From an uncultured Lachnospiraceae bacterium (lineage in GTDB: Bacteria; Bacillota; Clostridia; Lachnospirales; Lachnospiraceae): 64,000 nucleotides of DNA. The stretch is taken from contig CAJURH010000011.1 of the NCBI GenBank assembly GCA_910588775.1, forward strand, positions 13,086 through 77,085. The letters are read 5' to 3'. Below the pieces are notes generated by a model. The model was given only the letters and a program-made list of their open reading frames with translations, had not been told where the DNA came from and did no database searches. Positions 50,165 through 58,055 of this stretch are shown here, piece by piece (position 1 is the first letter of the stretch; each line of letters opens with the position of its first letter). A program made the translations under genes and the position numbers.

Positions 50165-50992
50165 TTAACAATTTCCGATAAATACGTTTTTCAGATGGCG
50201 TTGGGCGGTCCGCGCCAGCTTTTGTATTTGTCTTACCGGGGTAGGACTGGCCAGGCGCATTTTGTATTGTGGGAAGAAACGCGTTATGTGTAGAGGGATT
50301 TCGGGGCTGAGGGCTGACAGCCATTGGCTAAGTTTCGTCATTTCTTCCGGGGAATCGTTTTTGCCGGGGATGATTAGCGTTGTGACTTCCACATGACATT
50401 TCTGGAAAGCGGTTTCGATGAAGCGCAACACAGTGTCCAGGTCGCCGCCGATTTCTTTATAAAAATCCCTGGAAAAGGATTTCAGATCTATATTCATAGC
50501 GTCTATAAAGGGAAGCGTTTCCAGAAGGACTTCCTGTGTAAAAGACCCGTTGGTCACCACCACGTTTTTCATTCCGGCTTTCCGGATAAGCTTGGCGCAG
50601 TCCCGGACGTATTCATAGTCTATGAGCGGTTCGTTATACGTGTAGGCCACGCCAATGTTTCCAGCTTTTTGCAGGGAGAGCGCCTGCTGGGTCAGCTTTT
50701 CTGGAGACAATTCCATCGTCTGGAGATCGCTTCCGTCAGACATGGAAATGGGATGGTTTTGGCAAAAAGGGCAGCGCAGATTGCAGCCGCTGCCTCCGAT
50801 GGAGAGTATCTGGCTTTTGGGGTAAAACATGGCCAGAGGTTTCTTTTCAATGGGATCTAAGGCCATGGACGTAATTTTCCCATAATGGATGGGTTTTATA
50901 ACGCCGCCTGTGTTTTTCCGGCTTCGGCAAAAGCCGGTTTGTCCTTCTTTGAGGGTGCAGCCGCGCATGCATACGGAACAGGTAATGTCCAT
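50165..50992 (-). CDS. AmmeMemoRadiSam-type radical SAM enzyme
   Basis: A 275-aa radical SAM protein of the PflA-like branch called the AmmeMemoRadiSam system radical SAM enzyme. It has an N-terminal Cys-rich piece (CSVCMRGCTL and GFCRSR), and the iron-sulfur cluster motif CNLRCPFCQN at about residue 68. The usual partners AMMECR1 and Memo are not visible here. The ATG at 50992 was chosen because CAGGAGA precedes it; an earlier ATG at 51028 would lie inside the tRNA terminator. The reaction of this family is not established. Confidence 0.87.
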   Translation of the reverse strand: MDITCSVCMRGCTLKEGQTGFCRSRKNTGGVIKPIHYGKITSMALDPIEKKPLAMFYPKSQILSIGGSGCNLRCPFCQNHPISMSDGSDLQTMELSPEKLTQQALSLQKAGNIGVAYTYNEPLIDYEYVRDCAKLIRKAGMKNVVVTNGSFTQEVLLETLPFIDAMNIDLKSFSRDFYKEIGGDLDTVLRFIETAFQKCHVEVTTLIIPGKNDSPEEMTKLSQWLSALSPEIPLHITRFFPQYKMRLASPTPVRQIQKLARTAQRHLKNVFIGNC

Positions 50993-51018
50993 TTTTTTTA
51001 TCTCCTGTTTTATTTTTT

Positions 51019-51060
51019 GAAAAAACAAAAATCCTGAAAACCTCTCTAAGGTCTTCAGGA
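51019..51060 (-). terminator. Intrinsic terminator of the tRNA operon
   Basis: On the minus strand TCCTGAAGACCT pairs with AGGTTTTCAGGA around TAGAG, followed by TTTTTGTTTTTT. Confidence 0.9.
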
Positions 51061-51070
51061 CTCACAAAAA

Positions 51071-51144
51071 TAGCGAGAAAGGGACTTGAACCCCCGACAC
51101 TACGGGTATGAACCGTATGCTCTAGCCAGCTGAGCTATCTCGCC
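51071..51144 (-). tRNA. tRNA-Met (CAT), elongator
   Basis: A 74-base cloverleaf. Acceptor GGCGAGA pairs with TCTCGCT (one G-U), the D arm is AGCTCAGCTGGCTAGAGC, and the anticodon stem/loop TACGG-TTCATAC-CCGTA contains CAT. The T arm is GGGGG-TTCAAGT-CCCTT. The anticodon arm resembles elongator tRNA-Met of Bacillus rather than initiator tRNA. Transcribed to the left with tRNA-Val. Confidence 0.93.
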
Positions 51145-51175
51145 ACATCTTTATCAGATTCTATCAGATGTAATA

Positions 51176-51248
51176 TGGGACCTATAGGGCTCGAACCTAT
51201 GACCCTCTGCTTGTAAGGCAGATGCTCTCCCAACTGAGCTAAGATCCC
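51176..51248 (-). tRNA. tRNA-Val (TAC)
   Basis: A 73-base cloverleaf. Acceptor GGGATCT pairs with AGGTCCC (one U-G), and the anticodon stem/loop is TCTGC-CTTACAA-GCAGA with anticodon TAC. The T loop is TTCGAGC. It is the first gene of the two-tRNA unit and precedes tRNA-Met by 31 bases. Confidence 0.95.
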
Positions 51249-51308
51249 ATATACTTTGAATGCTTTGCAACGTTTTGTTTTTTCTCTCTTTCCGTTGCCT
51301 GCTTCGCT

Positions 51309-51338
51309 ATTATATAATCAAAACAGGGTGAATGTCAA
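51309..51338 (-). promoter_or_regulatory. Promoter of the tRNA-Val/tRNA-Met unit
   Basis: On the minus strand TTGACA (51333-51338), 18-base spacer and TATAAT (51309-51314); start predicted near 51302. Confidence 0.75.
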
Positions 51339-51382
51339 TACCTTTTTTTTATTTTTTGTAAAAAAATGCAAAAACGCGTCTT

Positions 51383-51523
51383 TTAGCGTGTCAAGGTCAC
51401 TTCAATCATTTCGCCCAGGGCTTTTAAGCTGGCGCTCAAGGCTTCCAGTTCTTCTTTGGAAAGGCATTCGGATAGTTGACAGGCGATTGTGGATAATACA
51501 TAGAGATCGAAACAAACATTCAT
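51383..51523 (-). CDS. Small protein of 46 aa, DUF6774-like
   Basis: A 46-codon minus-strand frame starts at ATG 51523 with GGAGG about 9 bases upstream and ends at TAA 51383-51385. The product (MNVCFDLYVLSTIACQLSE at the start, LSKEELEALSASLKALGEM after) is a short helical protein. It resembles the small Lachnospiraceae proteins assigned to DUF6774 in the pattern of CF-hydrophobic segment, SKEEL and LxALGE. The function is unknown. It lies between a candidate small RNA and a tRNA promoter and would be expressed from its own signal, which I could not find. Confidence 0.6.
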   Translation of the reverse strand: MNVCFDLYVLSTIACQLSECLSKEELEALSASLKALGEMIEVTLTR

Positions 51524-51662
51524 ACGGGACTACCTCCAATTTTTTTATACTAATATGTATATGCAACAAGGCCAGGGACTGTGTTTGGCGCGCGGTATTG
51601 TTACGAAATTTTTAATTTTTAGGTAAAATGCAAACTATAGATTACGTTTTAAAATAAAATAC

Positions 51663-51691
51663 TTTTCAAATCATGCAAAATGCGATATAGT
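51663..51691 (+). promoter_or_regulatory. Promoter of the candidate small RNA
   Basis: TTTTCA (51663-51668), 17-base spacer and TATAGT (51686-51691). The -35 matches four of six consensus bases. Start predicted near 51698. Confidence 0.55.
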
Positions 51692-51697
51692 ATGCAT

Positions 51698-51828
51698 AGC
51701 TTTTGCAAAAGTAATGGAACCGGACATGTCGACGCATCTGTCTGCCCGTTCGGGTTTGCCCGGAATAAGCAAAGACATAAGGCCGCCGTCTGAAACCGAG
51801 GGGTTTTCGCGGCGGTCTTGTGTTTTAG
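51698..51828 (+). ncRNA. Candidate structured small RNA with intrinsic terminator
   Basis: About 130 bases without a coding frame. Elements in order are a 12-base perfect palindrome CTTTTGCAAAAG (51700-51711), a stem TGTCTGC/GC..AGACA enclosing CGGG-TTTG-CCCG, and a 10-bp terminator stem (51779-51788 with 51810-51819, one G-U) followed by TTGTGTTTT. An independent promoter is present. I do not recognise a known family (6S, SRP, tmRNA and common riboswitches do not fit). It may be a free regulatory RNA, or less likely a leader of sigG, whose start is 207 bases past the terminator. The sequence 51829-52020 holds an imperfect inverted repeat (ATTAAAGCG/CGCTTTAAT) and nothing else that I can name. 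Confidence 0.5.
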
Positions 51829-52035
51829 GACAAAAATTTCCAGGCCGGTTGCCATGGATTGGGACGCTCAAGTGTCAAGGGGTATTATTTTTTATATTTT
51901 TGGATGAGCTGAATAAAGAAAGTGCGATTTGAGAAAAATTTTATTAAAGCGTGTCGGAAAAAGTTTTCTGCGGGGAATGAATTTCTGAGCGCGCTTTAAT
52001 TGTACTGTCTGGAAATATTCAGGAGGATTCTTAAA

Positions 52036-52815
52036 ATGGCGCTTAACAAAGTAGAAATATGCGGTGTGAACACATCAAAACTCCCGGTACTCACCAATCA
52101 GGAAAAGGATGAGCTGTTTAAAAGGATCAAACAGGGGGACAAAGAGGCCAGAGAGCTGTATATAAAGGGCAACTTGAGGCTGGTATTGAGTGTGATTAAA
52201 AGGTTTTCCAACAGCAACGAGAACGCGGACGATTTGTTCCAGATCGGCTGCATCGGCCTGATAAAAGCCATAGATAACTTTAAGCTGGAGTTGGATGTGA
52301 AGTTTTCCACGTATGCCGTGCCCATGATTGTGGGGGAAATCCGCCGCTATCTTAGGGATTACAATTCCATACGCGTCAGCCGTTCACTGCGGGACATTGC
52401 TTACAAAGCCATCTATGCCAAGGAAAGCTACATGAAGCAGCATTCAAAGGAACCTACAGTGAACGAAATCGCGGAGGAAATCGGGATTGAGAAGGAGATG
52501 ATCGTGTATGCTTTGGACGCTATTCAGAATCCGGTTAGTTTATATGAACCTGTCTACACAGAAGGCGGCGACACCCTCTATGTGATGGATCAGATCAGCG
52601 ATAAGAAGAACAAAGAGGAACATTGGATCGAGAGCCTTTCCTTGCAAGACGCAATGAATCGTCTGGGCGATCGGGAGAAATCCATCATACGGATGCGGTA
52701 TTTCCAGGGGAAAACCCAGATGGAGGTGTCTGCGGAGATTGGCATATCCCAGGCGCAAGTCAGCCGGCTGGAGAAAAACGCCCTGAAAACCATGCGGAAT
52801 TATCTCCGGCAGTGA
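52036..52815 (+). CDS. sigG: RNA polymerase sigma factor G
   Basis: A 259-aa sigma-70-family factor for late forespore genes. The N-terminus MALNKVEICGVNTSKLPVL is close to the diagnostic start of Bacillus sigma G, where the NKVEICG box carries a sigma-G-specific signature. Region 2 (DDLFQIGCIGLIKAIDNF, KFSTYAVPMIVGEIRRYLRD) and region 4 (KTQMEVSAEIGISQAQVSRLEKN) are complete. The ATG at 52036 has AGGAGG 9 bases upstream. Unlike in Bacillus it does not follow spoIIGA and sigE in this window. The spoVA promoter at 17841 is a likely target. Confidence 0.95.
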   Translation: MALNKVEICGVNTSKLPVLTNQEKDELFKRIKQGDKEARELYIKGNLRLVLSVIKRFSNSNENADDLFQIGCIGLIKAIDNFKLELDVKFSTYAVPMIVGEIRRYLRDYNSIRVSRSLRDIAYKAIYAKESYMKQHSKEPTVNEIAEEIGIEKEMIVYALDAIQNPVSLYEPVYTEGGDTLYVMDQISDKKNKEEHWIESLSLQDAMNRLGDREKSIIRMRYFQGKTQMEVSAEIGISQAQVSRLEKNALKTMRNYLRQ

Positions 52816-52836
52816 TTTTGCGTGCATCGTGCAACA

Positions 52837-52865
52837 CGTTACTGGTCACGGAGTGAACAGTAACG
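52837..52865 (+). terminator. GTTACTG hairpin repeat, copy 2, terminator of sigG
   Basis: CGTTACTG pairs with CAGTAACG around a 13-base loop, followed by ATTTTGTTG, with an outer GCAACA/TGTTGC pairing. The same GTTACTG...GTGAACAGTAAC design is found at 48361-48390. Confidence 0.65.
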
Positions 52866-52967
52866 ATTTTGTTGCCGCAGGCCGCATAACTTGGAGGGAT
52901 TTGGTAGCCAACAAAAGGATTTTGTGATAAAGTTTACATAGGGAGCAAAACGAGGAAAGGTGAGACA

Positions 52968-54863
52968 ATGAAGAAAACGTTAAAAAAGAAGTTGCTAAAA
53001 AATAAAAAGAAAGAAGCGGCGGTGGTTACGGAGACCATGCAGGTCTACAAAAGGCGTTTTGAAAAACACTTTGAGGAACTCCAGTGGCTTTATACAGAGC
53101 TTTATGGCAACAATTCCATGTTTGCGGAACTATGCGACCAAATGGAAAGCTTTTACCGGGAGCGGGGGGCGGATTTAAAATCTCTGGATTTTCAGAGGGA
53201 GACAGACCCCGGCTGGTATAAGCGCAACGACATGCTGGGGATGATGCTCTATATTGATAATTTCGCAGGCGATTTAAAAGGCGTGCAGTCTAAACTGGAA
53301 TATCTGCAAAAGTGCAACGTGAATTACATTCATCTGATGCCGTTTCTGGAAACGCCAAAAGGGCGTTCAGATGGCGGATACGCGGTGTCGGATTTTCGGA
53401 AAGTGCAGGAAAATCTGGGAACCATGGAGGATTTGGATAGTCTGACCGCCGCCTGTCATAAGAAGGGAATTCGCGTCTGTATGGATTTTGTCATGAACCA
53501 TACTTCAGAGGACCATGAGTGGGCGCAACGGGCGCGCAGAGGAGATGGGGAGTACATGAGTCGTTATTTCTTCTTCGATAACGATCATATACCTTCTCTT
53601 TATGAAAAGACGGTGCCCCAGGTTTTTCCCACCACGGCGCCGGGAAATTTCACATGGGTTGAGGAAGCCGGCCATTTTGTGATGACCACATTCTATCCCT
53701 ATCAGTGGGACTTGAATTACAGAAACCCCAGGGTTTTCAATGAGATGATGTATAATTTCCTGTATCTGGCCAATCGGGGCATTGACATTATTCGTATCGA
53801 CGCGGTTCCTTATATCTGGAAGGAGCTAAATACGCCCTGTCGTAATCTTCCCCAAGTGCACACCATTGTGCGCATCATGCGCATGATTTGTGAAATCGTC
53901 TGCCCAAGCGTCCTGTTGCTGGGAGAAGTGGTGATGGAGCCGGAGAAAGTGGTTCCGTATTTTGGGACTCTAGACAAACCGGAATGCCATATGCTATACA
54001 ATGTGACCACAATGGCCACCACCTGGCATACGGTGGCCACCAGGGATGTGCGGCTGTTGAAGCGTCAACTGGACATTGTCAACTCTCTGCCCAAAGATTA
54101 CGTGTTCCTGAATTATCTGCGTTGCCATGATGACATTGGTTGGGGGTTGGACTACGCTTCTTTGATGGCGGAAGGCATCGGCGAGTGTTCCCATAAGAAA
54201 TATCTCAACGATTATTTTCAGGGATTTGCAGGGGGCAGCAATAGCCGCGGTGAACTTTACAACGCGGACCCGGTTTCAAAAGACGCCCGGTTCTGCGCAA
54301 CGACGGCGTCTATGTGCGGCATAGAGAGAGCGGGATTTGAACAAAACGACGGGATGATGGAGCAGGCTATCCGTCTGGATTTGATGCTTCATGCTTACAT
54401 GTTCATGCAGTCGGGAATACCGATGTTGTACAGCGGCGATGAGATTGCCCAGGTGAATGACTATACCTACAAAGAAGATCCGTACAAAGCGGAAGATTCC
54501 CGGTACATACACCGGGGAGCCATGAAATGGGAGCGGATTGAAAATATAACGGACCTGGACACAGTGGAAGGAAGGGTTTTCCAGGGATTGGAACAACTGG
54601 AGCGGATTCGGAAAAAGGAGAAAGCCTTTGCGGCCAACGCGGACACCTGGACCATCGAGACCTGGGAGCAGTCTGTGCTGTGCATAGGCAGGGTCTTCGA
54701 AGGGGAAAAAATCATCGGCCTGTTCAACTTCAGTGAACACGATAAAACGGCGTGGATCAACGAGACGGACGGAGATTATGTGGAATTGCTGTCCGGGGAA
54801 GAGATGAAGCCCATTGGGGTGAACGTGCCAGCCTATGGATTTTACTATTTGAAAAAGGAATAA
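52968..54863 (+). CDS. GH13 amylosucrase-like glucosyltransferase
   Basis: A 631-aa enzyme of glycoside hydrolase family 13, subfamily 4 (amylosucrase/sucrose hydrolase group). The helical N-terminal domain (about residues 20-90) is typical. The catalytic Asp is in IDIIRIDAVPYIWKELNT (about residue 277), the acid/base Glu in VLLLGEVVMEPE (about 318) and the transition-state Asp in LRCHDDIGWG (about 386). It uses sucrose to build alpha-glucan or release glucose; which of these happens cannot be told. The lysine-rich start (residues 1-18) is unusual. It has no signal peptide and no linked sucrose transporter. The ATG has AAAGGTGAG upstream. Confidence 0.88.
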   Translation: MKKTLKKKLLKNKKKEAAVVTETMQVYKRRFEKHFEELQWLYTELYGNNSMFAELCDQMESFYRERGADLKSLDFQRETDPGWYKRNDMLGMMLYIDNFAGDLKGVQSKLEYLQKCNVNYIHLMPFLETPKGRSDGGYAVSDFRKVQENLGTMEDLDSLTAACHKKGIRVCMDFVMNHTSEDHEWAQRARRGDGEYMSRYFFFDNDHIPSLYEKTVPQVFPTTAPGNFTWVEEAGHFVMTTFYPYQWDLNYRNPRVFNEMMYNFLYLANRGIDIIRIDAVPYIWKELNTPCRNLPQVHTIVRIMRMICEIVCPSVLLLGEVVMEPEKVVPYFGTLDKPECHMLYNVTTMATTWHTVATRDVRLLKRQLDIVNSLPKDYVFLNYLRCHDDIGWGLDYASLMAEGIGECSHKKYLNDYFQGFAGGSNSRGELYNADPVSKDARFCATTASMCGIERAGFEQNDGMMEQAIRLDLMLHAYMFMQSGIPMLYSGDEIAQVNDYTYKEDPYKAEDSRYIHRGAMKWERIENITDLDTVEGRVFQGLEQLERIRKKEKAFAANADTWTIETWEQSVLCIGRVFEGEKIIGLFNFSEHDKTAWINETDGDYVELLSGEEMKPIGVNVPAYGFYYLKKE

Positions 54864-54986
54864 GACGCTTATGAGGCCCCCGCAGTTTTAGAGACCTTTC
54901 ACTTTGGGACAAATGCACAATAAACAGACTTTAAACGCAAGGCGCGGGGGCAGAATTATTGATTTTAAAAAAAATAAAAAAAATGC

Positions 54987-55015
54987 TTGCAAATTCTGTG
55001 GAAATGATATATCAT
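54987..55015 (+). promoter_or_regulatory. Promoter of tRNA-Glu
   Basis: TTGCAA (54987-54992), 17-base spacer and TATCAT (55010-55015), 21 bases before the tRNA. Upstream, GCCCCCGC and GCGGGGGC (about 54877 and 54945) can pair across a 60-base loop after the amylosucrase gene. Confidence 0.6.
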
Positions 55016-55036
55016 ATGCTCGTACGATAAAGAAAT

Positions 55037-55108
55037 GGTTCGTTGGTCAAGTGGTCAAGACGCCGCCCTCTCACGGCGGAAACACGGGTTCGACTCCCGT
55101 ACGAACTG
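55037..55108 (+). tRNA. tRNA-Glu (CTC)
   Basis: A 72-base cloverleaf. Acceptor GGTTCGT pairs with ACGAACT (one G-U) with discriminator G. The anticodon stem/loop is CCGCC-CTCTCAC-GGCGG with anticodon CTC, and the T arm ACGGG-TTCGACT-CCCGT. Its overall sequence follows Bacillus tRNA-Glu, although that one has TTC. A minor glutamate isoacceptor here implies a separate major one elsewhere. Confidence 0.95.
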
Positions 55109-55113
55109 TTTAC

Positions 55114-55146
55114 AACTTCTGTTTCTTGCGAAGCAGAAGTTTTTTG
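55114..55146 (+). terminator. Intrinsic terminator of tRNA-Glu
   Basis: AACTTCTG pairs with CAGAAGTT around a 12-base loop, then TTTTTG. Confidence 0.85.
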
Positions 55147-55183
55147 TATTATTGGGGAACTTGCGTTGCAGGAGAGGGGAATT

Positions 55184-56002
55184 ATGGATATTAAATTGAT
55201 TGCCATTGATATGGACGGCACTTTGCTGCGGGGAGACAGCAGCATTTCGCCCAGAACCCGCGAAGTGATACAAAGCGTCATCGACGCAGGCTATTATGTG
55301 GCCCCTGCCACGGGCAGGAGCTATCGCAATGCAGCGCATGTGCTGAGGGAATTTGAAGGCATCGCCTATTATGTAAACGCCAATGGCGCCATTGCGGTGC
55401 AGGCGCAGGGGGAGAAGGTGATCCACACGCAGGTGATCCCCTACCAGACTGTGCGGGAAATCTGTGATTTGGCGGGACAGTATGAGCTTTTTGTGGAACT
55501 GTATGAAGGATTGGACGCTTATGTGGACAAGTATGGGGTCAAATATTTATACCAGGCGGGACTGATGAAAAGTTACTGCGATCAGCTTCTATCCACAGAT
55601 ATAGAGCTGGACAGCCTGGATTCCTTTTTGGAAGATCCCGCCCGCCAGATTGGAAAAATACATATTGTATGCATGAATGTGGATCAAAAATTCCAGTTGA
55701 AGCGGCAGATCGACGCATTGGAAGGCGTAAACCCAGTGTCTGTGATTCCCATTAACCTGGAGATTGTCCAGGGCGCCTGGAGCAAGGCGGACGGTTTGAA
55801 TAAGCTGACGGAATATCTGCATTTGAAGCCGGAAAATGTTCTGGCTATCGGAGACAGCGATAACGACTTGGATATGCTTAAGTGGGCTGGCGCGTCGGTG
55901 GCTATGGGAAATGGGAATCAACATGTGAAAGAAGTGGCGGACTATGTGACGTCCAGCAATGAAGAGGACGGGGTGGCGAAGGCATTGTTAAGATACCTAT
56001 AA
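55184..56002 (+). CDS. HAD-superfamily (Cof-type) phosphatase
   Basis: A 272-aa cytoplasmic hydrolase. Motif I is IAIDMDGTLL (Asp nucleophile at about residue 8), motif II includes ATGRSYRN, and the last motifs are KADGLNKL with the C-terminal AIGDSDNDLDMLKWAG. This is the Cof/YidA class with a type IIB cap. Substrates of the class are varied sugar phosphates or nucleotides; none can be named here. The ATG at 55184 follows GGAGAGGGG; a longer frame upstream would read through the tRNA and terminator. It lies 24 bases before the topoisomerase gene. Confidence 0.9.
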   Translation: MDIKLIAIDMDGTLLRGDSSISPRTREVIQSVIDAGYYVAPATGRSYRNAAHVLREFEGIAYYVNANGAIAVQAQGEKVIHTQVIPYQTVREICDLAGQYELFVELYEGLDAYVDKYGVKYLYQAGLMKSYCDQLLSTDIELDSLDSFLEDPARQIGKIHIVCMNVDQKFQLKRQIDALEGVNPVSVIPINLEIVQGAWSKADGLNKLTEYLHLKPENVLAIGDSDNDLDMLKWAGASVAMGNGNQHVKEVADYVTSSNEEDGVAKALLRYL

Positions 56003-56026
56003 ATGTAAATGGAAGGGCAGATGAAT

Positions 56027-57952
56027 ATGGCTGAAAGGGATTCTTACGACGCGGCGAGCATAGCCGTGTTGGAAGGTTTGGAAGCGGTGCGCAAGCGGCC
56101 GGGGATGTACATCGGCAGTGTGTCCAGGAAAGGTCTGAACCATTTGATCTATGAGATTGTGGACAATGCTGTGGACGAACATCTGGCGGGTTTTTGCGAT
56201 AAGATTCAGGTAGTGCTGGAAAAGAACGGTTCTTGCACGGTAACGGATAATGGGAGAGGCATTCCGGTGGATATGCATGAGAAAGGAATGCCCGCTGAGC
56301 GTCTGGTATTTACCACCCTGCACGCGGGTGGCAAATTTGACGATTCGGCTTATAAAACCAGCGGAGGCCTTCATGGGGTAGGCTCTTCGGTGGTTAATGC
56401 GTTGTCCCGGTATCTGGATATCCGGATTAGCCGGGACGGCTGGGTGCATCACGATTCGTATGAGCGGGGCATACCGGCCCTGGCGCTGGAAGCGGATGGA
56501 ACTTTGCCGCGGCTGGGAAAGACCAGTGAGACGGGCACCGCCATTAATTTTCTGCCCGATGAGGAGATCTTTGAGCGGACGGATTTCGCCGCCGCGGAAG
56601 TGAAAAGCCGTCTCCATGAGACAGCTTATCTGAATTCGGATCTGCGGATTCGGTTCGAGGACCGAAGAGGCCAGGAGCCGGAAGTCGTGGAATATTATGA
56701 ACCAGACGGCATTCTCGGCTTCGTATGTGACCTGACCAAGAAGAAGGAAGCGGTCTGCGATCCAGTTTGTCTGCGGGGAGAAGCCGAAAACATACGTGTG
56801 GAAGCGGTGTTCCAGTTCACCAATGATTTTCAGGAAAATGTGTTAGGGTTCTGCAACAACATCTTTAATGCGGAGGGCGGAACCCATCTGACCGGGTTTA
56901 AGTCCACATTTACGGCGGTTATGAACAATTACGCCCGGGAAATCGGCATGCTGAAGGAAAAGGAAGCCAACTTCACTGGCGCGGATATAAGAAACGGCAT
57001 GACGGCGGTGGTTTCCATTCGGCATCCGGCGCCCCGTTTCGAGGGACAGACAAAGACCAAGCTTGACAATCCCGACGCGGCCAAGGCTGTGGGAAAAGTG
57101 GTGGGCGAGGAGATGGCGCTTTATTTCGACCGGAATCTGGACGCGTTAAAGGCCATACTCTCCTGCGCGGAGAAGGCGGCGAAGATTCGAAAGACGGAGG
57201 AGCGGGCCAAGAGCAATCTTTTGTCCAAGCAGAAATATTCCTTTGACTCCAACGGCAAGCTGGCCAACTGTGAGAAAAAGGACCCGTCAAAATGCGAGAT
57301 TTTCATTGTGGAGGGAGATTCCGCCGGAGGTTCCGCCAAGACAGCCAGAGACCGGAATTACCAGGCGATTCTGCCCATCCGGGGGAAGATTCTCAATGTG
57401 GCCAAGGCCAGTATTGATAAAGTATTGTCCAACGCGGAGATTAAATCTATGATCAATGCTTTTGGATGTGGATTTTTAGAAGGGTATGGCAACGACTTTG
57501 ATATAACTAAGCTGCGCTATGATAAGATTATCATCATGGCGGATGCGGATGTGGACGGAGCGCATATCTCCACACTGCTATTGACTTTGTTTTATCGGTT
57601 TATGCCGGATCTGATTCAGGAGGGCCATGTGTATCTCGCCATGCCTCCCCTGTATAAAGTGTTGCCAAAGAAAGGCAAGGAAGAGTACCTGTACGATGAC
57701 AAAGCTCTGGCCCAGTACCGGAAAACCCACAAGGGTTCTTTTACCCTGCAGCGGTACAAAGGCTTGGGGGAAATGGACGCTCAGCAGCTCTGGGAGACGA
57801 CGCTGGACCCGGCGACCCGGAAGCTAAAAAGGGTGGAGATATCCGATGTGCGTATGGCTTCGGAGATGACGGAAGTGCTTATGGGAAGCGAAGTGCCGCC
57901 CAGGAAAGCCTTTATTTATGAACATGCCCGGGACGCGCAACTGGATATATAG
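56027..57952 (+). CDS. Type IIA DNA topoisomerase B subunit (ParE/GyrB paralogue)
   Basis: A 641-aa ATPase subunit. GHKL elements are EIVDNAVDEHLAGF and TDNGRGIPVDMHEKG near the start, GGLHGVGSSVVNALS at about residue 122, and the TOPRIM motif IVEGDSAGGSAKTARD at about 427 with the DADVDGAHISTLL acidic set. The gene is paired with an A subunit and lies away from any origin-type context, so it is probably topoisomerase IV or a second gyrase-like enzyme. Its exact class is not certain from sequence. The ATG at 56027 has GGAAGGG 9 bases upstream; 56021 is also possible. Confidence 0.9.
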   Translation: MAERDSYDAASIAVLEGLEAVRKRPGMYIGSVSRKGLNHLIYEIVDNAVDEHLAGFCDKIQVVLEKNGSCTVTDNGRGIPVDMHEKGMPAERLVFTTLHAGGKFDDSAYKTSGGLHGVGSSVVNALSRYLDIRISRDGWVHHDSYERGIPALALEADGTLPRLGKTSETGTAINFLPDEEIFERTDFAAAEVKSRLHETAYLNSDLRIRFEDRRGQEPEVVEYYEPDGILGFVCDLTKKKEAVCDPVCLRGEAENIRVEAVFQFTNDFQENVLGFCNNIFNAEGGTHLTGFKSTFTAVMNNYAREIGMLKEKEANFTGADIRNGMTAVVSIRHPAPRFEGQTKTKLDNPDAAKAVGKVVGEEMALYFDRNLDALKAILSCAEKAAKIRKTEERAKSNLLSKQKYSFDSNGKLANCEKKDPSKCEIFIVEGDSAGGSAKTARDRNYQAILPIRGKILNVAKASIDKVLSNAEIKSMINAFGCGFLEGYGNDFDITKLRYDKIIIMADADVDGAHISTLLLTLFYRFMPDLIQEGHVYLAMPPLYKVLPKKGKEEYLYDDKALAQYRKTHKGSFTLQRYKGLGEMDAQQLWETTLDPATRKLKRVEISDVRMASEMTEVLMGSEVPPRKAFIYEHARDAQLDI

Positions 57953-57965
57953 ATTGAGCGCAGAG

Positions 57966-58033
57966 GATTGCGAAGCGTCTATTTCGGATTCGGAGTCTGG
58001 GCAAAACAAATAAGGAGCGAATTCAAAACGGGG
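57966..58033. repeat. Dispersed palindromic repeat, copy B
   Basis: GATTGCGAAGC...TATTTCG (57966-57986) matches the left arm of copy A at 17 of 21 positions. ATAAGGAGCGAATT (58010-58023) is shared with copy C. It separates the two topoisomerase genes. Confidence 0.5.
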
Positions 58034-58055
58034 CTAAGGAATAGGAGGGAGGCTC

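Noticed and set aside
50993..51028. N-terminal extension of the radical SAM protein
   Set aside because: The extra codons lie in the tRNA operon terminator, and a good ribosome site precedes the internal ATG at 50992.
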